Part shown: piece after piece, positions 38,633-47,856 of the stretch
How the letters are laid out: each line of letters opens with the position of its first letter
Position numbering within the stretch: the first letter of the stretch is position 1
Assembly: GCF_009734185.1 (NCBI RefSeq)
Contig: NZ_CP046393.1
Span: 1,542,501-1,606,500 of the forward strand
Length of the DNA: 64,000 nucleotides
Direction: 5' to 3'
Source of the DNA: Commensalibacter melissae
GTDB lineage: Bacteria; Pseudomonadota; Alphaproteobacteria; Acetobacterales; Acetobacteraceae
The notes under the pieces: generated by a model
The model's input: only the letters and a program-made list of their open reading frames with translations
What the model was told of the DNA's origin: nothing
Databases searched by the model: none
Position numbers and translations under genes: made by a program

Positions 38633-39070
38633 GTGATCAAGTATCGCCTGAAATTAGTCCATCGCAAAATACGGATTATCCCTATTTTTATATTAGTGTT
38701 GACTGCTGCCTGCAGTCATTTAGCCGAAGACCACCCCACAGGAATATGGTTAGGCAAAATGGAAACACAACAGGGAATTTGTCCACATGATCGTATGGCC
38801 GCCCTGAGAATCGATAAAAAGAAAATATTGTTTTCACCTGATAATGGGGCATTGGTCTTGACAGGTATCTATCACAAAAAGGAACATCCAAGGCATCTTG
38901 TCGCTGTCCTCCACCGTACGGATATGGATCATAAACCCTACGATCTCATTTTTGAAGGGAAAGCCAAGGATAAAAATATAATTGGAACCTATGGAACTCC
39001 TGACTGTCGGGCGACAATTACCTTTTATCGTCCACATCATTACGGCTTATCAAACGCTATTGCACATTAA
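38633..39070 (+). CDS. Small putative lipoprotein, function unknown
   Basis: The 145-residue protein starts with a basic n-region and a hydrophobic core, then LTAAC, a good lipobox with the acylated Cys at about residue 27. The mature domain has two further Cys (QQGICPHDR and TPDCRATITF) that could form a disulfide, and a beta-rich pattern with GTYGTPDC near the end. I do not recognise a family. The start is GTG, well supported by GGAG six bases upstream. It is divergent from guaA and precedes tRNA-Arg. Confidence 0.75.
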   Translation: MIKYRLKLVHRKIRIIPIFILVLTAACSHLAEDHPTGIWLGKMETQQGICPHDRMAALRIDKKKILFSPDNGALVLTGIYHKKEHPRHLVAVLHRTDMDHKPYDLIFEGKAKDKNIIGTYGTPDCRATITFYRPHHYGLSNAIAH

Positions 39071-39094
39071 AATCACAAAAAGTTAAAAAAACAC

Positions 39095-39123
39095 TTGCAG
39101 AGGGGAAAAAGATCGGTTAAAAG
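39095..39123 (+). promoter_or_regulatory. tRNA-Arg promoter
   Basis: TTGCAG (39095-39100) and TAAAAG (39118-39123) are separated by 17 bases and end 13 bases before the mature tRNA. The spacing and position are right for a stable-RNA promoter. Confidence 0.6.
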
Positions 39124-39136
39124 CCTAGGGCAAGAC

Positions 39137-39213
39137 GCACCCGTAGCTCAACTGGATAGAGCACCAGACTACGAATCTGGGGGTTATGGGTTCGATTCCT
39201 GTCGGGTGCGCCA
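39137..39213 (+). tRNA. tRNA-Arg (anticodon ACG)
   Basis: A 77-base cloverleaf with encoded CCA. The acceptor GCACCCG pairs with CGGGTGC, the D-arm region is AGCTCAACTGGATAGAGC, the anticodon arm has ACG in CCAGACTACGAATCTGG and the T-arm contains GGTTCGATTCC. The A34 is expected to be edited to inosine to read CGU, CGC and CGA. A promoter lies just upstream. Confidence 0.96.
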
Positions 39214-39382
39214 CTTAAATTAGAGGTCAATTTCATAACTAGATTGAAAACCTGATTAAAAAGTTAAAATAAGCTTTATTAATATTATTTAACTACTCCT
39301 TTATACATATTAAATTATACTTTATTTATACGTTTTTTTTTGGTATAAAGATAAAAAAGTAATTTTTTTGATAGATTTCTAA

Positions 39383-39769
39383 ATGCTTTCTAATACGTCT
39401 CTTCTTATTATAGAAGATCAGCCTGAGATATGCGATCTTATTAAGTTAAGCTTTGCCAATCGAATTCCGACAATTCAACTGGCACATTCTCTTGCTGAAG
39501 CTGCTGAACTAATCAAAGAAACTTCATTTACCCTCATGATTGTCGATGTTTATTTACCTGACGGGGATCCATATCCGCTGATTCTTAAAATGTTGCAAAA
39601 AAAATGCAGGGTACTTTTGATGAGTGGAAATTTTCAAATCAACCAGCGTATTAATGATTTACCATTTCCACGTATTGAAAAACCATTCAGGATAAAGAAT
39701 TTAATTAAAAAAGTGGAAGAAACCGTTTCCAACCCTTTATCAGATGAATTGATAGAACTCGCTTCCTAA
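39383..39769 (+). CDS. Single-domain response regulator (CheY-like receiver)
   Basis: The 128-residue protein is a lone receiver domain: acidic pair Glu11-Asp12, phosphoacceptor Asp55 in LMIVDVYLPDG, Ser81 in VLLMSGN (switch Ser) and Lys100 in IEKPF. There is no output domain, so it probably acts by protein contact or in a phosphorelay. No histidine kinase is nearby. It lies between tRNA-Arg and a convergent GT39 gene 12 bases from its stop. Confidence 0.85.
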   Translation: MLSNTSLLIIEDQPEICDLIKLSFANRIPTIQLAHSLAEAAELIKETSFTLMIVDVYLPDGDPYPLILKMLQKKCRVLLMSGNFQINQRINDLPFPRIEKPFRIKNLIKKVEETVSNPLSDELIELAS

Positions 39770-39781
39770 TTGAAATTTTCA

Positions 39782-41272
39782 TTAGGGCAGATAAACGATT
39801 TCATGCTGGTTAGCATTTGAATAATTTAACTCTACTTTATAGATATTATAGGTTTCCGCAATTCTCTGTTTGATTCTTCTTACGACAATCCCCTGTTTTT
39901 CTGAATTTAAAAAATAAACTGAAGGTGGCATATCTTTGCGACGCTGTGTACGAATTAAATAGCCATTTTTCCCATGGTAATCAGCTAAAGCAAAATATTT
40001 CCAGCGTCTATCAACCAGAATAATTGGATGATGCACCTCATAAAATGCCAATTCTGCAGCTATGCCATATTCATCGACAATTATTGGAACTGAATCAGGA
40101 ATTTGACATGAAACCACTTTAGCTAATTCAGCCCACCCCCCCAATCGTTTTAACATGAGATCATATTTTGCCGGAATTGGAAAATATGCAAAAACCGATT
40201 GAATGTAAATCAAACCAACCATTATATTCCCGAGGATACAGGCTGACTTGATAAAACGATGAAAATAAATTGCCGTTATGACAGACAGGACCGGATATAA
40301 TATTCCCATCCAGTTGGCCTGTACACGATCCCCAAAGGCATGCTGAACAAATACACAAACTGGAATAATAACCCATAACCACAATAAAAAATCATTCTCC
40401 GCTTTACTCTCCCAAACAATTTTTGTCAGTTTAATCATGGCCCAACAAAAACAAACAAAAAGAATGGGAGTAGCCAATCCGATCTGGCCGATCATTAATT
40501 CAGACAAAAACTGAACCGCACGACTGGGATGCCAATCCGCTGTTCTTCCACCCTGTTTTAAAAAACTGATCCATTGATGTCTTGAATTCCAAATAATCAC
40601 GGGTAAGAAAATAAGTATCGTTAAAAACAGCCCTCCCCATAATTTCCAGGATTTTAAAGAAGATCGACCCAAAACTGTCAGAATGCACCAAACTCCTAAT
40701 CCCGCAATCATTAACAACGCAGTATACTTACTGAGCAATGCGCATCCTGCAGCTATACCAATAACCAGCCACCATCCCAATTTTTGAGTGGCAAGTAAAC
40801 GTCCACATCCCCATATAAAAATACAAATAAAGAAAATTAATGGAGTATCGGGAGTTATTGTTACACTACCGACGCTAATAGCGAGGGTTGTATTTAATGT
40901 CAAAACCGCAGTAATCGCATTTTTTTCTTTATCATGACTGGTATGACAAAAATCCATAACACTAAAATATATAAAAACACTTCCTATCAAACCGGCAAAA
41001 GGGGCAAGAAAACGGACACCCAGAGCGGTTTTATTACCAATCCAGCATCCCAATTTTATCCACAACGCCACCATTGGTGGATGATCATAAAAACTGTAAT
41101 CTAAATGATTTGACCATAACCAATAATATGCTTCATCTGGCGTAAGCGGGCTGGCGGCAGCAACCCATAAACGAATGAGTGTCACGATAGATAAACCAAA
41201 CCAAAACCATAATAAACAAGGTTTTACCGTTAACTTTTTTACCCATTCAAAATCAGCTTTTACAGAAAACAT
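39782..41272 (-). CDS. Membrane glycosyltransferase family 39 (ArnT/PMT-like)
   Basis: This polytopic protein of about 496 residues has the GT39 hallmark in its first external loop: PLTPDEAYYWLWSNHL followed by DYSFYDHPPMV, with the catalytic Asp-Glu pair. Around ten hydrophobic helices and a soluble C-terminal domain follow. GT39 enzymes transfer a sugar from a polyprenyl-phosphate carrier to lipid A, glycan or protein on the periplasmic side. The neighbouring GT2 gene, which makes such a carrier-sugar, supports this. I use the ATG at 41272; the TTG four codons before is weaker. Confidence 0.85.
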   Translation of the reverse strand: MFSVKADFEWVKKLTVKPCLLWFWFGLSIVTLIRLWVAAASPLTPDEAYYWLWSNHLDYSFYDHPPMVALWIKLGCWIGNKTALGVRFLAPFAGLIGSVFIYFSVMDFCHTSHDKEKNAITAVLTLNTTLAISVGSVTITPDTPLIFFICIFIWGCGRLLATQKLGWWLVIGIAAGCALLSKYTALLMIAGLGVWCILTVLGRSSLKSWKLWGGLFLTILIFLPVIIWNSRHQWISFLKQGGRTADWHPSRAVQFLSELMIGQIGLATPILFVCFCWAMIKLTKIVWESKAENDFLLWLWVIIPVCVFVQHAFGDRVQANWMGILYPVLSVITAIYFHRFIKSACILGNIMVGLIYIQSVFAYFPIPAKYDLMLKRLGGWAELAKVVSCQIPDSVPIIVDEYGIAAELAFYEVHHPIILVDRRWKYFALADYHGKNGYLIRTQRRKDMPPSVYFLNSEKQGIVVRRIKQRIAETYNIYKVELNYSNANQHEIVYLP

Positions 41273-41444
41273 ACCAATAACCAAAATTCATGAGATCATC
41301 TGTTTTACATATTTTAAATTATAATTCGTTATCAAGAATGATTGGATGACACAGTATATAAATATTTTAATTTTCGTCAGTTTTTTTGATAAATTCCTCA
41401 AAGCAGCAAAATGGATTTATCAGATTGTCATCGTTAAATTTGAA

Positions 41445-42188
41445 TTATCTAGGATATCTTTTTAATTTTTTTTGAAGCAGCATTACAATAAATTGCATCA
41501 TTATTTTTAAACCAAGTTTACTTTGTCCTGAAAAACGTTTTCGAAACTGAAAGGGAATTTCGATAACACGTATTGTAGAAGGACAGGATAATATCAAATC
41601 AAGTAATATTTTAAAACCGGTTCCTGTTAATGTCGGCATAAGATTTAAAAACAGCTTTCTTTTCAATACAAAAAAACCGCTCATTGGATCCTTTAATGGA
41701 ACAGGTAAAATTTTTTGTGATAATGCAATGCCACGATCCGATAAAAATCTCCTCCAGTAATTTGCCAATCCCTGATTACTGCCACCCGATACATGACGGC
41801 TGCCAACTGCAAAATCAAAATTTCTATGAATTACAGCCTCAAGCATATCTGGCAATCGTGTCTCATCATGCTGCATATCTCCATCAATTACCGCTATATA
41901 ATCAGCAGAAGAGGATAAGACACCATCAATCACTGCAGACGACAAGCCTCTTTTGTTAACTCTAAGTATTCCACGTGCCCTTATATCTTGTCTGGCAAGT
42001 TTTCTAATCTCTTCAATTGTACCATCCGGAGAATTATCATCGACATAAATAGCCTCCCATCGCCACCCTACCAAAGCCGTTTCTAAAGCTCTAAAAAGAG
42101 GAAGGACATTATTTTTTTCATTATAACACGGAACAATAATACTAACTTCCGCGCCTATCGCTTTTTCTGAAGCGGATAAATATTTCAT
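41445..42188 (-). CDS. Polyprenyl-phosphate mannose/glucose synthase-like GT2 enzyme
   Basis: The 247-residue GT-A protein has SIIVPCYNEKNNVLPLF, VDDNSPDGT, the metal-binding VIDGDMQHDE and DPMSGFFVLKR, as in dolichol-phosphate mannose synthase (DPM1). It lacks the C-terminal membrane helices of GtrB-type relatives. It would charge an undecaprenyl or similar phosphate with a sugar, probably from GDP-mannose given manC nearby. The GT39 gene lies directly downstream on the same strand, 172 bases on, and is a natural user of the product. The sugar identity is inferred. Confidence 0.83.
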   Translation of the reverse strand: MKYLSASEKAIGAEVSIIVPCYNEKNNVLPLFRALETALVGWRWEAIYVDDNSPDGTIEEIRKLARQDIRARGILRVNKRGLSSAVIDGVLSSSADYIAVIDGDMQHDETRLPDMLEAVIHRNFDFAVGSRHVSGGSNQGLANYWRRFLSDRGIALSQKILPVPLKDPMSGFFVLKRKLFLNLMPTLTGTGFKILLDLILSCPSTIRVIEIPFQFRKRFSGQSKLGLKIMMQFIVMLLQKKLKRYPR

Positions 42189-42223
42189 TTTTCAATAAAA
42201 GTTTACATTTGATCATCCAGTAT

Positions 42224-42718
42224 TTATTTAGATATATCTGGATGATCGTATTCCAATGGAACGCCATGTCGATTAAAGCTGGTATGAATAACTTGTAATG
42301 TCTGAACCCTGGCAATGTGAGGATGCGTTATCAATTCATGCGTTATTCTATTTTCATCTTCGGTATTTCGCGCAATAAAACGAATTAAGAAATCAACGCC
42401 ACCACGCACCATATGACATTCCCTTACCTCGGGAATATCCGCCATTTCCTTTTCAAATTCTTTTAATATGGCCTCTTTCTGGCTATCAAGACCAACCAGC
42501 ACAAATACTGATAGGCACCATCCTACAGATTTCATATCGATATCCGCATGATAACTTTGAATAACCCCCATCGTTTCCAGACGTCTTACCCGCCTTAAGC
42601 AGGGTGGAGCAGAAATACCAACTCTTTGTGCCAATTCAATATTTGTTATTCGCCCATCTTTTTGAAGCTCATCTAAAATGAGCCAGTCAATTTTATCAAG
42701 ATCCGCTGCCTGATTCAT
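42224..42718 (-). CDS. Lrp/AsnC family transcriptional regulator
   Basis: The 164-residue protein has the N-terminal winged helix of the family (DKIDWLILDELQKDGRI, then NIELAQRVGISAPPCLRRVRRLETMGVI) and a C-terminal RAM/ligand domain of the beta-alpha-beta-beta-alpha-beta type with ECHMVRGGVDFLIRFI. Such regulators sense amino acids and bind as octamers. It is divergent from trxB with a 126-base shared promoter region, so control of trxB or itself is plausible. The C-terminal extension of about 15 residues is unremarkable. Confidence 0.92.
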   Translation of the reverse strand: MNQAADLDKIDWLILDELQKDGRITNIELAQRVGISAPPCLRRVRRLETMGVIQSYHADIDMKSVGWCLSVFVLVGLDSQKEAILKEFEKEMADIPEVRECHMVRGGVDFLIRFIARNTEDENRITHELITHPHIARVQTLQVIHTSFNRHGVPLEYDHPDISK

Positions 42719-42844
42719 AAATCGATTATCCTACCAAAACTTTCACTTTGTATAATTTAACAATTTATTCTTTAAACAATAGTTTCTTATTATACTATAG
42801 ATGACTTATATATAAAAAATCTTTGTAATAATAGGACGAATAAT

Positions 42845-43807
42845 ATGGGTGAAACATTTCTTACGGATTTATTAATTATTGGGGCAGGCCCAGCAGGATA
42901 CACAGCGGCAATCTATGGAGCCAGAGCAAATCTAAGTCCAACTCTCCTAACTGGATTACAGCCCGGTGGTCAGTTGACCATTACCAATGAAATCGAGAAT
43001 TTCCCTGGTTTTGCTGATCCCATACAAGGCCCCTGGTTGATGGAACAGATGACTCAACAAGCCATAAATGTTGGCGCCAAGATTATCAATGACAGCGTAA
43101 CAAGGTGCTCCCTTCAACATAAACAAAAAGAAAATAATTATTTCATATTTCAAACCGATATGGGAAATACCTACAAAGCAAAAACCGTCATCATTGCTAC
43201 AGGTGCCCAAGCCCGTTGGCTAGGTCTTGAGGCTGAAAAAAAACTGCAGGGATTTGGTGTTTCCGCCTGTGCAACCTGTGATGGATTTTTTTATCGTGGT
43301 AAACAAGTTGCGGTAATTGGTGGAGGAAATACCGCTGTTGAAGAAGCTCTTTATTTAACCCATCATGCAGCTCATGTTTTCCTCATTCATCGTCGCAACA
43401 GTTTACGGGCGGAAAAAATCCAACAAACACGCCTCATGAAAAATCCAAAAGTTACGATTATCTGGAATAGCGTTATAGAAGATATTTTGGCGGAAAGTAA
43501 TCCTCCTTCTGTTACAGGACTTACATTAAAAAATACACTTACAAAAGAAATAAGCCAATTGCCTGTTAATGGTGTTTTTATAGCAATCGGTCACACACCA
43601 AATACAGAACTTTTCAAAAATCAAATTGATCTTGATGAGGAAGGCTATATACAAACAACACCGGGAACAACAAAAACATCTGTTCCTGGCATATTTGCCG
43701 CTGGAGATGTTCAAGACAAAATCTACCGTCAAGCGATCACCGCAGCAGGCTCAGGTTGCATGGCTGCACTTGAAGCTGAACGTTTCCTTTCCGCTTCAGA
43801 AGGATGA
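42845..43807 (+). CDS. trxB: Thioredoxin reductase
   Basis: The 320-residue flavoprotein moves electrons from NADPH to thioredoxin. It has the FAD motif GAGPAGYTAAIYGARA, the redox pair in SACATCDGFFYRG, the NADPH motif GGGNTAVEEALYL and the late FAD block GIFAAGDVQDK. It is full length and faces an Lrp-type regulator. It supports Bcp and ribonucleotide reductase, both in this window. Confidence 0.96.
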   Translation: MGETFLTDLLIIGAGPAGYTAAIYGARANLSPTLLTGLQPGGQLTITNEIENFPGFADPIQGPWLMEQMTQQAINVGAKIINDSVTRCSLQHKQKENNYFIFQTDMGNTYKAKTVIIATGAQARWLGLEAEKKLQGFGVSACATCDGFFYRGKQVAVIGGGNTAVEEALYLTHHAAHVFLIHRRNSLRAEKIQQTRLMKNPKVTIIWNSVIEDILAESNPPSVTGLTLKNTLTKEISQLPVNGVFIAIGHTPNTELFKNQIDLDEEGYIQTTPGTTKTSVPGIFAAGDVQDKIYRQAITAAGSGCMAALEAERFLSASEG

Positions 43808-43860
43808 ATATCGAAAAATAGAGGTCAAATATCTGGATTTTCTGAATAGTCGTATCGTAT

Positions 43861-45297
43861 TCATACAATACGATGATACTGATCATCCAGTCTTACAATA
43901 TCACTTTCATCAAGATAAGAACCAGATTGTACTTCAATGACAATTAAAGGTATATCACCCGCATTTTTCAATCGGTGCACCATTCCCAGAGGAATGTAAA
44001 CACTTTCGTTTTCATGCAGAAATATAACTTCATCTCCACGGGTTACCTCAGCAATACCGGAAACAATAACCCAATGTTCTGAACGATGATGATGTTTTTG
44101 CAGAGAAAGCTGCGCTCCAGTTTTTACAATAAGCTGTTTGACAAGAAACCGTTCTCCATGTGCCAACGTTTCATAATGCCCCCAGGGTCGATAACATTGG
44201 TTATGCCAAACAGCCTCCTGTTGTTTTACAGCATTCAATTTTTGAACAATTTTCTTAACATTTTGCGATTTGTTTCGATCAGAAACCAAAACGGCATCTT
44301 TTGTCACAATTACAACAACATTATCTATATCATTAACAGCCGCTACCATTTCTTCAGAACGAATATAGCTATTATGCGTGTTTTCTAGGAATACATTCCC
44401 TATAACCACATTCCCTGACCGATCCTTCTGGCTTACATTCCATAATCCATTCCAGCTTCCGATGTCTGACCAGACAAGATCGGCAGATACTACGACCATG
44501 GCTTTTGTTTTTTCGGCAATGGCATAATCTATTGAAAGATCAGGGACCTTTATGAAATCATCATATAATATACGCTCGAAATATAAATCTGACTGTCTAT
44601 TGTCAACAGCCTTTTTAACCAAGGATAGTAATGTTGGGGTATAACGTTTCATTTCCTGCAACATCGTTTGTGCAGAAAACATGAACATGCCCGAATTCCA
44701 TAAATATCCTCCCGTCTCAACCATTAGCTGAGCCTGTCGAATATCAGGTTTTTCAGTAAAAGCCTTTACGGCATAAATATTCTTGATCTTATCAATAACT
44801 GAACCTTTCTCAATATATCCATATCCTGTTTCTAAACGTGTAGGTTGAATGCCGAAAGTTACAATTTTCCCGTTTTGTGCAAAAGCGGCTGTCTCTTCTA
44901 CCAATTTCACCAGTTTTGGAACATCTTGAATATATGCGTCTGCCGCCATTACCCATAAAATTGTCTGAGCATCCAGTTCATTCGCCAACAAACTTGCAGT
45001 TGCTATGGCTGGTGCTGAATTTCGTCCAACCGGTTCCAAAACAATACGGGCATTTTCAACGCCAATTTCTCTCAATTGCTCTGCAATCAAGAAACGATGA
45101 TCCTGATTGCAAATAACGATTGGCTCTAAAAAAATATCCCCTTTACCGCGTACAACCGTGTCTTGAAACATGGATTTTTCAGTAATAAGGGGCCATAACT
45201 GTTTAGGGAAACTGGCACGAGACAGGGGCCATAACCGACTACCCGTGCCTCCTGACAAAATAACAGGAACAATTTTCATTATGGATGTATCCTGCAT
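43861..45297 (-). CDS. manC: Mannose-1-phosphate guanylyltransferase/mannose-6-phosphate isomerase
   Basis: The 478-residue bifunctional (type II) enzyme makes GDP-mannose. The N-terminal pyrophosphorylase has VILSGGTGSRLWPLSRASFP and FTEKPD. The C-terminal cupin isomerase domain has PWGHYETL and SLQKHHHRSEHWVIVSG with the metal-binding His cluster. The ATG has AAGGG eight bases upstream. It is third in a tight sppA-ihfB-manC run. GDP-mannose could feed the GT2/GT39 pair about 2 kb away as well as exopolysaccharide. Confidence 0.94.
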   Translation of the reverse strand: MQDTSIMKIVPVILSGGTGSRLWPLSRASFPKQLWPLITEKSMFQDTVVRGKGDIFLEPIVICNQDHRFLIAEQLREIGVENARIVLEPVGRNSAPAIATASLLANELDAQTILWVMAADAYIQDVPKLVKLVEETAAFAQNGKIVTFGIQPTRLETGYGYIEKGSVIDKIKNIYAVKAFTEKPDIRQAQLMVETGGYLWNSGMFMFSAQTMLQEMKRYTPTLLSLVKKAVDNRQSDLYFERILYDDFIKVPDLSIDYAIAEKTKAMVVVSADLVWSDIGSWNGLWNVSQKDRSGNVVIGNVFLENTHNSYIRSEEMVAAVNDIDNVVVIVTKDAVLVSDRNKSQNVKKIVQKLNAVKQQEAVWHNQCYRPWGHYETLAHGERFLVKQLIVKTGAQLSLQKHHHRSEHWVIVSGIAEVTRGDEVIFLHENESVYIPLGMVHRLKNAGDIPLIVIEVQSGSYLDESDIVRLDDQYHRIV

Positions 45298-45327
45298 TGC
45301 TGTTTCCCTTTATAATGTTTTAAAATT

Positions 45328-45609
45328 TTATTGCTGATTTATCCTTTCCCTTAATTCCTTCCCCGTTTTAAAAAAGGGAACATATTTTTCCTCCACAGTT
45401 ACAGTTTCCCCTGTCCGAGGATTTCTTCCCGTACGGGCTTTACGATTTTTTACAAAAAAGGCACCAAAACCACGAAGCTCAACCCGATCACCCCTCGCCA
45501 GCGTTGTCTCTATTTCATCAAAAACTGTTGAAACAATTTCCTCAATATATTTCAACATTAAATTAGGATGTTCGGATGCAATTTCTAATATTAGTTCAGA
45601 TTTAGTCAT
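45328..45609 (-). CDS. ihfB: Integration host factor, beta subunit
   Basis: The 93-residue protein is a DNA-bending HU/IHF fold. It has the IHF-beta features [13 protein letters not shown] and [26 protein letters not shown], with the conserved intercalating Pro in the arm, and a C-terminal helix. It pairs with IhfA, which is not in this window. I use the ATG at 45609; the frame extends four codons to a TTG. It lies between sppA and manC with 30-40 base gaps. Confidence 0.93.
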   Translation of the reverse strand: MTKSELILEIASEHPNLMLKYIEEIVSTVFDEIETTLARGDRVELRGFGAFFVKNRKARTGRNPRTGETVTVEEKYVPFFKTGKELRERINQQ

Positions 45610-45648
45610 TAACTCACTCAAATGTTATTATAGCTTATAATGATTCTT

Positions 45649-46581
45649 TTATGGGTGCCAAATAGCTAAAATACCACCAAAATTTTCATTTTCCTTATAA
45701 AAAATTTGATTGGCAATTGTTTTTAACGAAAAATTCATGATTGATTTGCCGCCAAGCCCAAACCAGTTTTCACTTTTATCTTTTTTTAATGTAACAACTT
45801 CAATGTCTGTTGGAAGATGATATGTTTTGATCATCCATTGTTTCGCATCCTCTTCATTACCAATCTGATCGACCAGTCCCAATCTAACGGCTTGCTGACC
45901 ACTATAAGGTCGCCCATCCCCCAATTCCTTGACACGGGCGATATCTATATGTCGCCCTTCAGCAACCATATTCGTAAACTGATCATAAAAATTGCCAATC
46001 AATCCCTGCAGCATTTTTTGACCGGCTGGAGACAAGGGTTTGACCATTGACGGCTGACCCTTTAAAGGACCTGAAACAAGCTGATCAAATGAAATACCGA
46101 CCTTGTCTAACAACCCAGAAAAATCAGGAGATTCCATAATGACGCCAATTGATCCGGTTAAGGTAGAATTAAATGCAAAAATACGTTTTGCAGGTACTGA
46201 AATCATATAGCCTGCTGAAGCTGCCACACCTCCCATTGAAACAACAACAGGTTTGGTTTTTGAGAATTTTACCAGCGCATCATGTAACTGTTCCCCGCCG
46301 GTAACCGCCCCACCAGGACTGTTTACATAAAGGATCATTCCCTTGACAGATTTATCCTTTAAAGCAGTATTGATCAGGGTTACCTGTTTGGAAACATCAT
46401 TTCCAATAACACCCTCAACTTTCAATTTCACCAAATGCGCGTCATGATTACCAAGCCTCTTCGTTATTAATTTGGCAGAACCTGCCATTATCGATAAAAC
46501 AAACAGACAGACAGCAAATAAACGCCATAAAACCAATTTGCGTTTCATCTTTTGCCGTTCCATTAATAAATCATTATCCAC
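45649..46581 (-). CDS. sppA: Signal peptide peptidase SppA (S49 family, short form)
   Basis: The 310-residue membrane serine protease degrades cleaved signal peptides. It has one N-terminal membrane helix (about residues 19-36), the GGVAASAGYMIS block carrying the nucleophilic Ser, FNSTLTGSIGVIME, and the likely catalytic Lys in SGPLKGQPS. This is the short (36K) bacterial form with one protease domain. The start at 46581 is a GTG; an ATG lies six codons later. It is the first gene of the sppA-ihfB-manC run. Confidence 0.93.
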   Translation of the reverse strand: MDNDLLMERQKMKRKLVLWRLFAVCLFVLSIMAGSAKLITKRLGNHDAHLVKLKVEGVIGNDVSKQVTLINTALKDKSVKGMILYVNSPGGAVTGGEQLHDALVKFSKTKPVVVSMGGVAASAGYMISVPAKRIFAFNSTLTGSIGVIMESPDFSGLLDKVGISFDQLVSGPLKGQPSMVKPLSPAGQKMLQGLIGNFYDQFTNMVAEGRHIDIARVKELGDGRPYSGQQAVRLGLVDQIGNEEDAKQWMIKTYHLPTDIEVVTLKKDKSENWFGLGGKSIMNFSLKTIANQIFYKENENFGGILAIWHP

Positions 46582-46702
46582 GTAAATTCATTCTCCACTT
46601 TTTAATAAAAGCATCAAATCTATCAATCTAAAATTTATAACGATCACGAAGCAAACAGTCAAAACATTATATAAAAATTACTTAATAGGGTTCTATTTTG
46701 TC

Positions 46703-47149
46703 TTAAGAGGCCTCTCTTCTCCCTCTCCTTACACTGCGAATATCACTGATGGTATTTTTACGACCAAGACCGATTTCTCGAGCCAGACTGGAACGACGTT
46801 CAGCATAGTTGGGGGCAACCATTGGATAATCAGGAGGCAAATTCCAACGTTCACGGTATTGTTCAGGAGTTAAACCATAGGCACTCTGAATATGCCGTTT
46901 CAACATTTTCAATTTTTTACCATCTTCGAGACAAATGATGTAATCCGGAAATACAGACCGTTTTACAGGAACAACAGGCTGTAATTTTTCTGCCTCATGA
47001 CCATTTTTTTCAATTGAGGAAAGCGTTTGATATACCTGACGAATAAGTTCAGGCAATTGTTCGGTCTCCACTGAATTATTAGATATATGTGATGACACAA
47101 TCTTGGATGTCAATTGTAATAATGATATTTTCTTGTCTTCTAATTCCAT
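46703..47149 (-). CDS. Ros/MucR family transcriptional regulator
   Basis: The 148-residue protein has the MucR/Ros core: CLEDGKKLKMLKRHIQSAYG, then LTPEQYRERWNLPPDYPMVA and NYAERRSSLAREIGLG. These proteins silence AT-rich or surface-related genes in Alphaproteobacteria. Of the usual zinc ligands only Cys73 and His86 are clear; the second Cys is Asp76 and the second His is Tyr91, as in some zinc-independent members. I use the ATG at 47149, with GGTGA upstream; the frame opens at a TTG and a GTG just before. It stands alone upstream of sppA. Confidence 0.9.
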   Translation of the reverse strand: MELEDKKISLLQLTSKIVSSHISNNSVETEQLPELIRQVYQTLSSIEKNGHEAEKLQPVVPVKRSVFPDYIICLEDGKKLKMLKRHIQSAYGLTPEQYRERWNLPPDYPMVAPNYAERRSSLAREIGLGRKNTISDIRSVRRGRREAS

Positions 47150-47366
47150 TTTATTCACCAATAATTTTTTAAATTCTAAAATAAATAAAGTATATCAAAT
47201 ACTTCATGTTAAAATAATTTAATGTCGAATAATACTTAGCATTATTTTTTGAAAATTAAAGAAGATAATTAATAAAATAATGTATAAATGTTAATAGTAA
47301 CTTACTTATGATCAATAATTATGATATTGCTGTACAATATATTGAATAACACTATTTGCAAAAACA

Positions 47367-47504
47367 ATGAGTAACTTTGGAATTAAAAGAATTTTAATTT
47401 TATCTTTGATAACAATATTGTTATGCACAACAAATTGTAAAAATAATACACCTCATAATTCTACTGGTCCCTATATAGGAATCAATAATGGGGTTCAACC
47501 ATAA
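47367..47504 (+). CDS. Possible 45-residue lipoprotein-like peptide
   Basis: A short frame encodes a basic N-terminus (MSNFGIKRI), a hydrophobic core (LILSLITILL), two Cys (LLC and TNC) and a short polar tail ending GVQP. It looks like an entericidin-sized lipoprotein, though the residue before the second Cys is Asn, not the usual Gly/Ala/Ser. There is no strong Shine-Dalgarno sequence. It lies in an otherwise gene-free stretch (47150-47593). Reality is uncertain. Confidence 0.4.
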   Translation: MSNFGIKRILILSLITILLCTTNCKNNTPHNSTGPYIGINNGVQP

Positions 47505-47593
47505 TAATAAAATCTATAATATTACGAATTATAAATATTTAACCACGATAGCAGGAAAATATCATTTTTGATATTCATTTATTTATTCAAACA

Positions 47594-47684
47594 TGGCGGA
47601 GAAAGTGGGATTCGAACCCACGGTACAATAGAATTGCACAACGGTTTTCGAGACCGCCCCATTCGACCGCTCTGGCATCTCTCC
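47594..47684 (-). tRNA. tRNA-Ser (anticodon CGA)
   Basis: On the reverse strand a 91-base class II tRNA with encoded CCA. The acceptor GGAGAGA pairs with TTTCTCC (one G-T pair), the anticodon loop CTCGAAA carries CGA, an extended variable arm follows and the T-arm contains GGTTCGAATCC. It reads UCG codons. Confidence 0.95.
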
Positions 47685-47826
47685 ACAAACAGAAACAACC
47701 ATGATTTTTTATAAAACCAACGAATATATAATCTATTCCTTCAAAGAAAACCAGATAAAATATTCAAACTTAACGGAATTATGAAAAGAAATTTATTAAA
47801 CAATTTGTATTTATTTAAATAGCTTA

Positions 47827-47856
47827 TTGACTTTTTACTTTAAAAATCAATATAAA
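47827..47856 (+). promoter_or_regulatory. Candidate promoter of rplU-rpmA
   Basis: TTGACT (47827-47832) and TATAAA (47851-47856) are separated by 18 bases, giving a leader of roughly 90 bases before rplU. I see no strong hairpin in that leader. Confidence 0.55.

Noticed and set aside
39782-43807. Response regulator, GT39, GT2 and Lrp genes as one signalling-glycosylation operon
   Set aside because: The response regulator is convergent to the GT39 gene, there is no kinase nearby, and spacing and strand do not support one unit.
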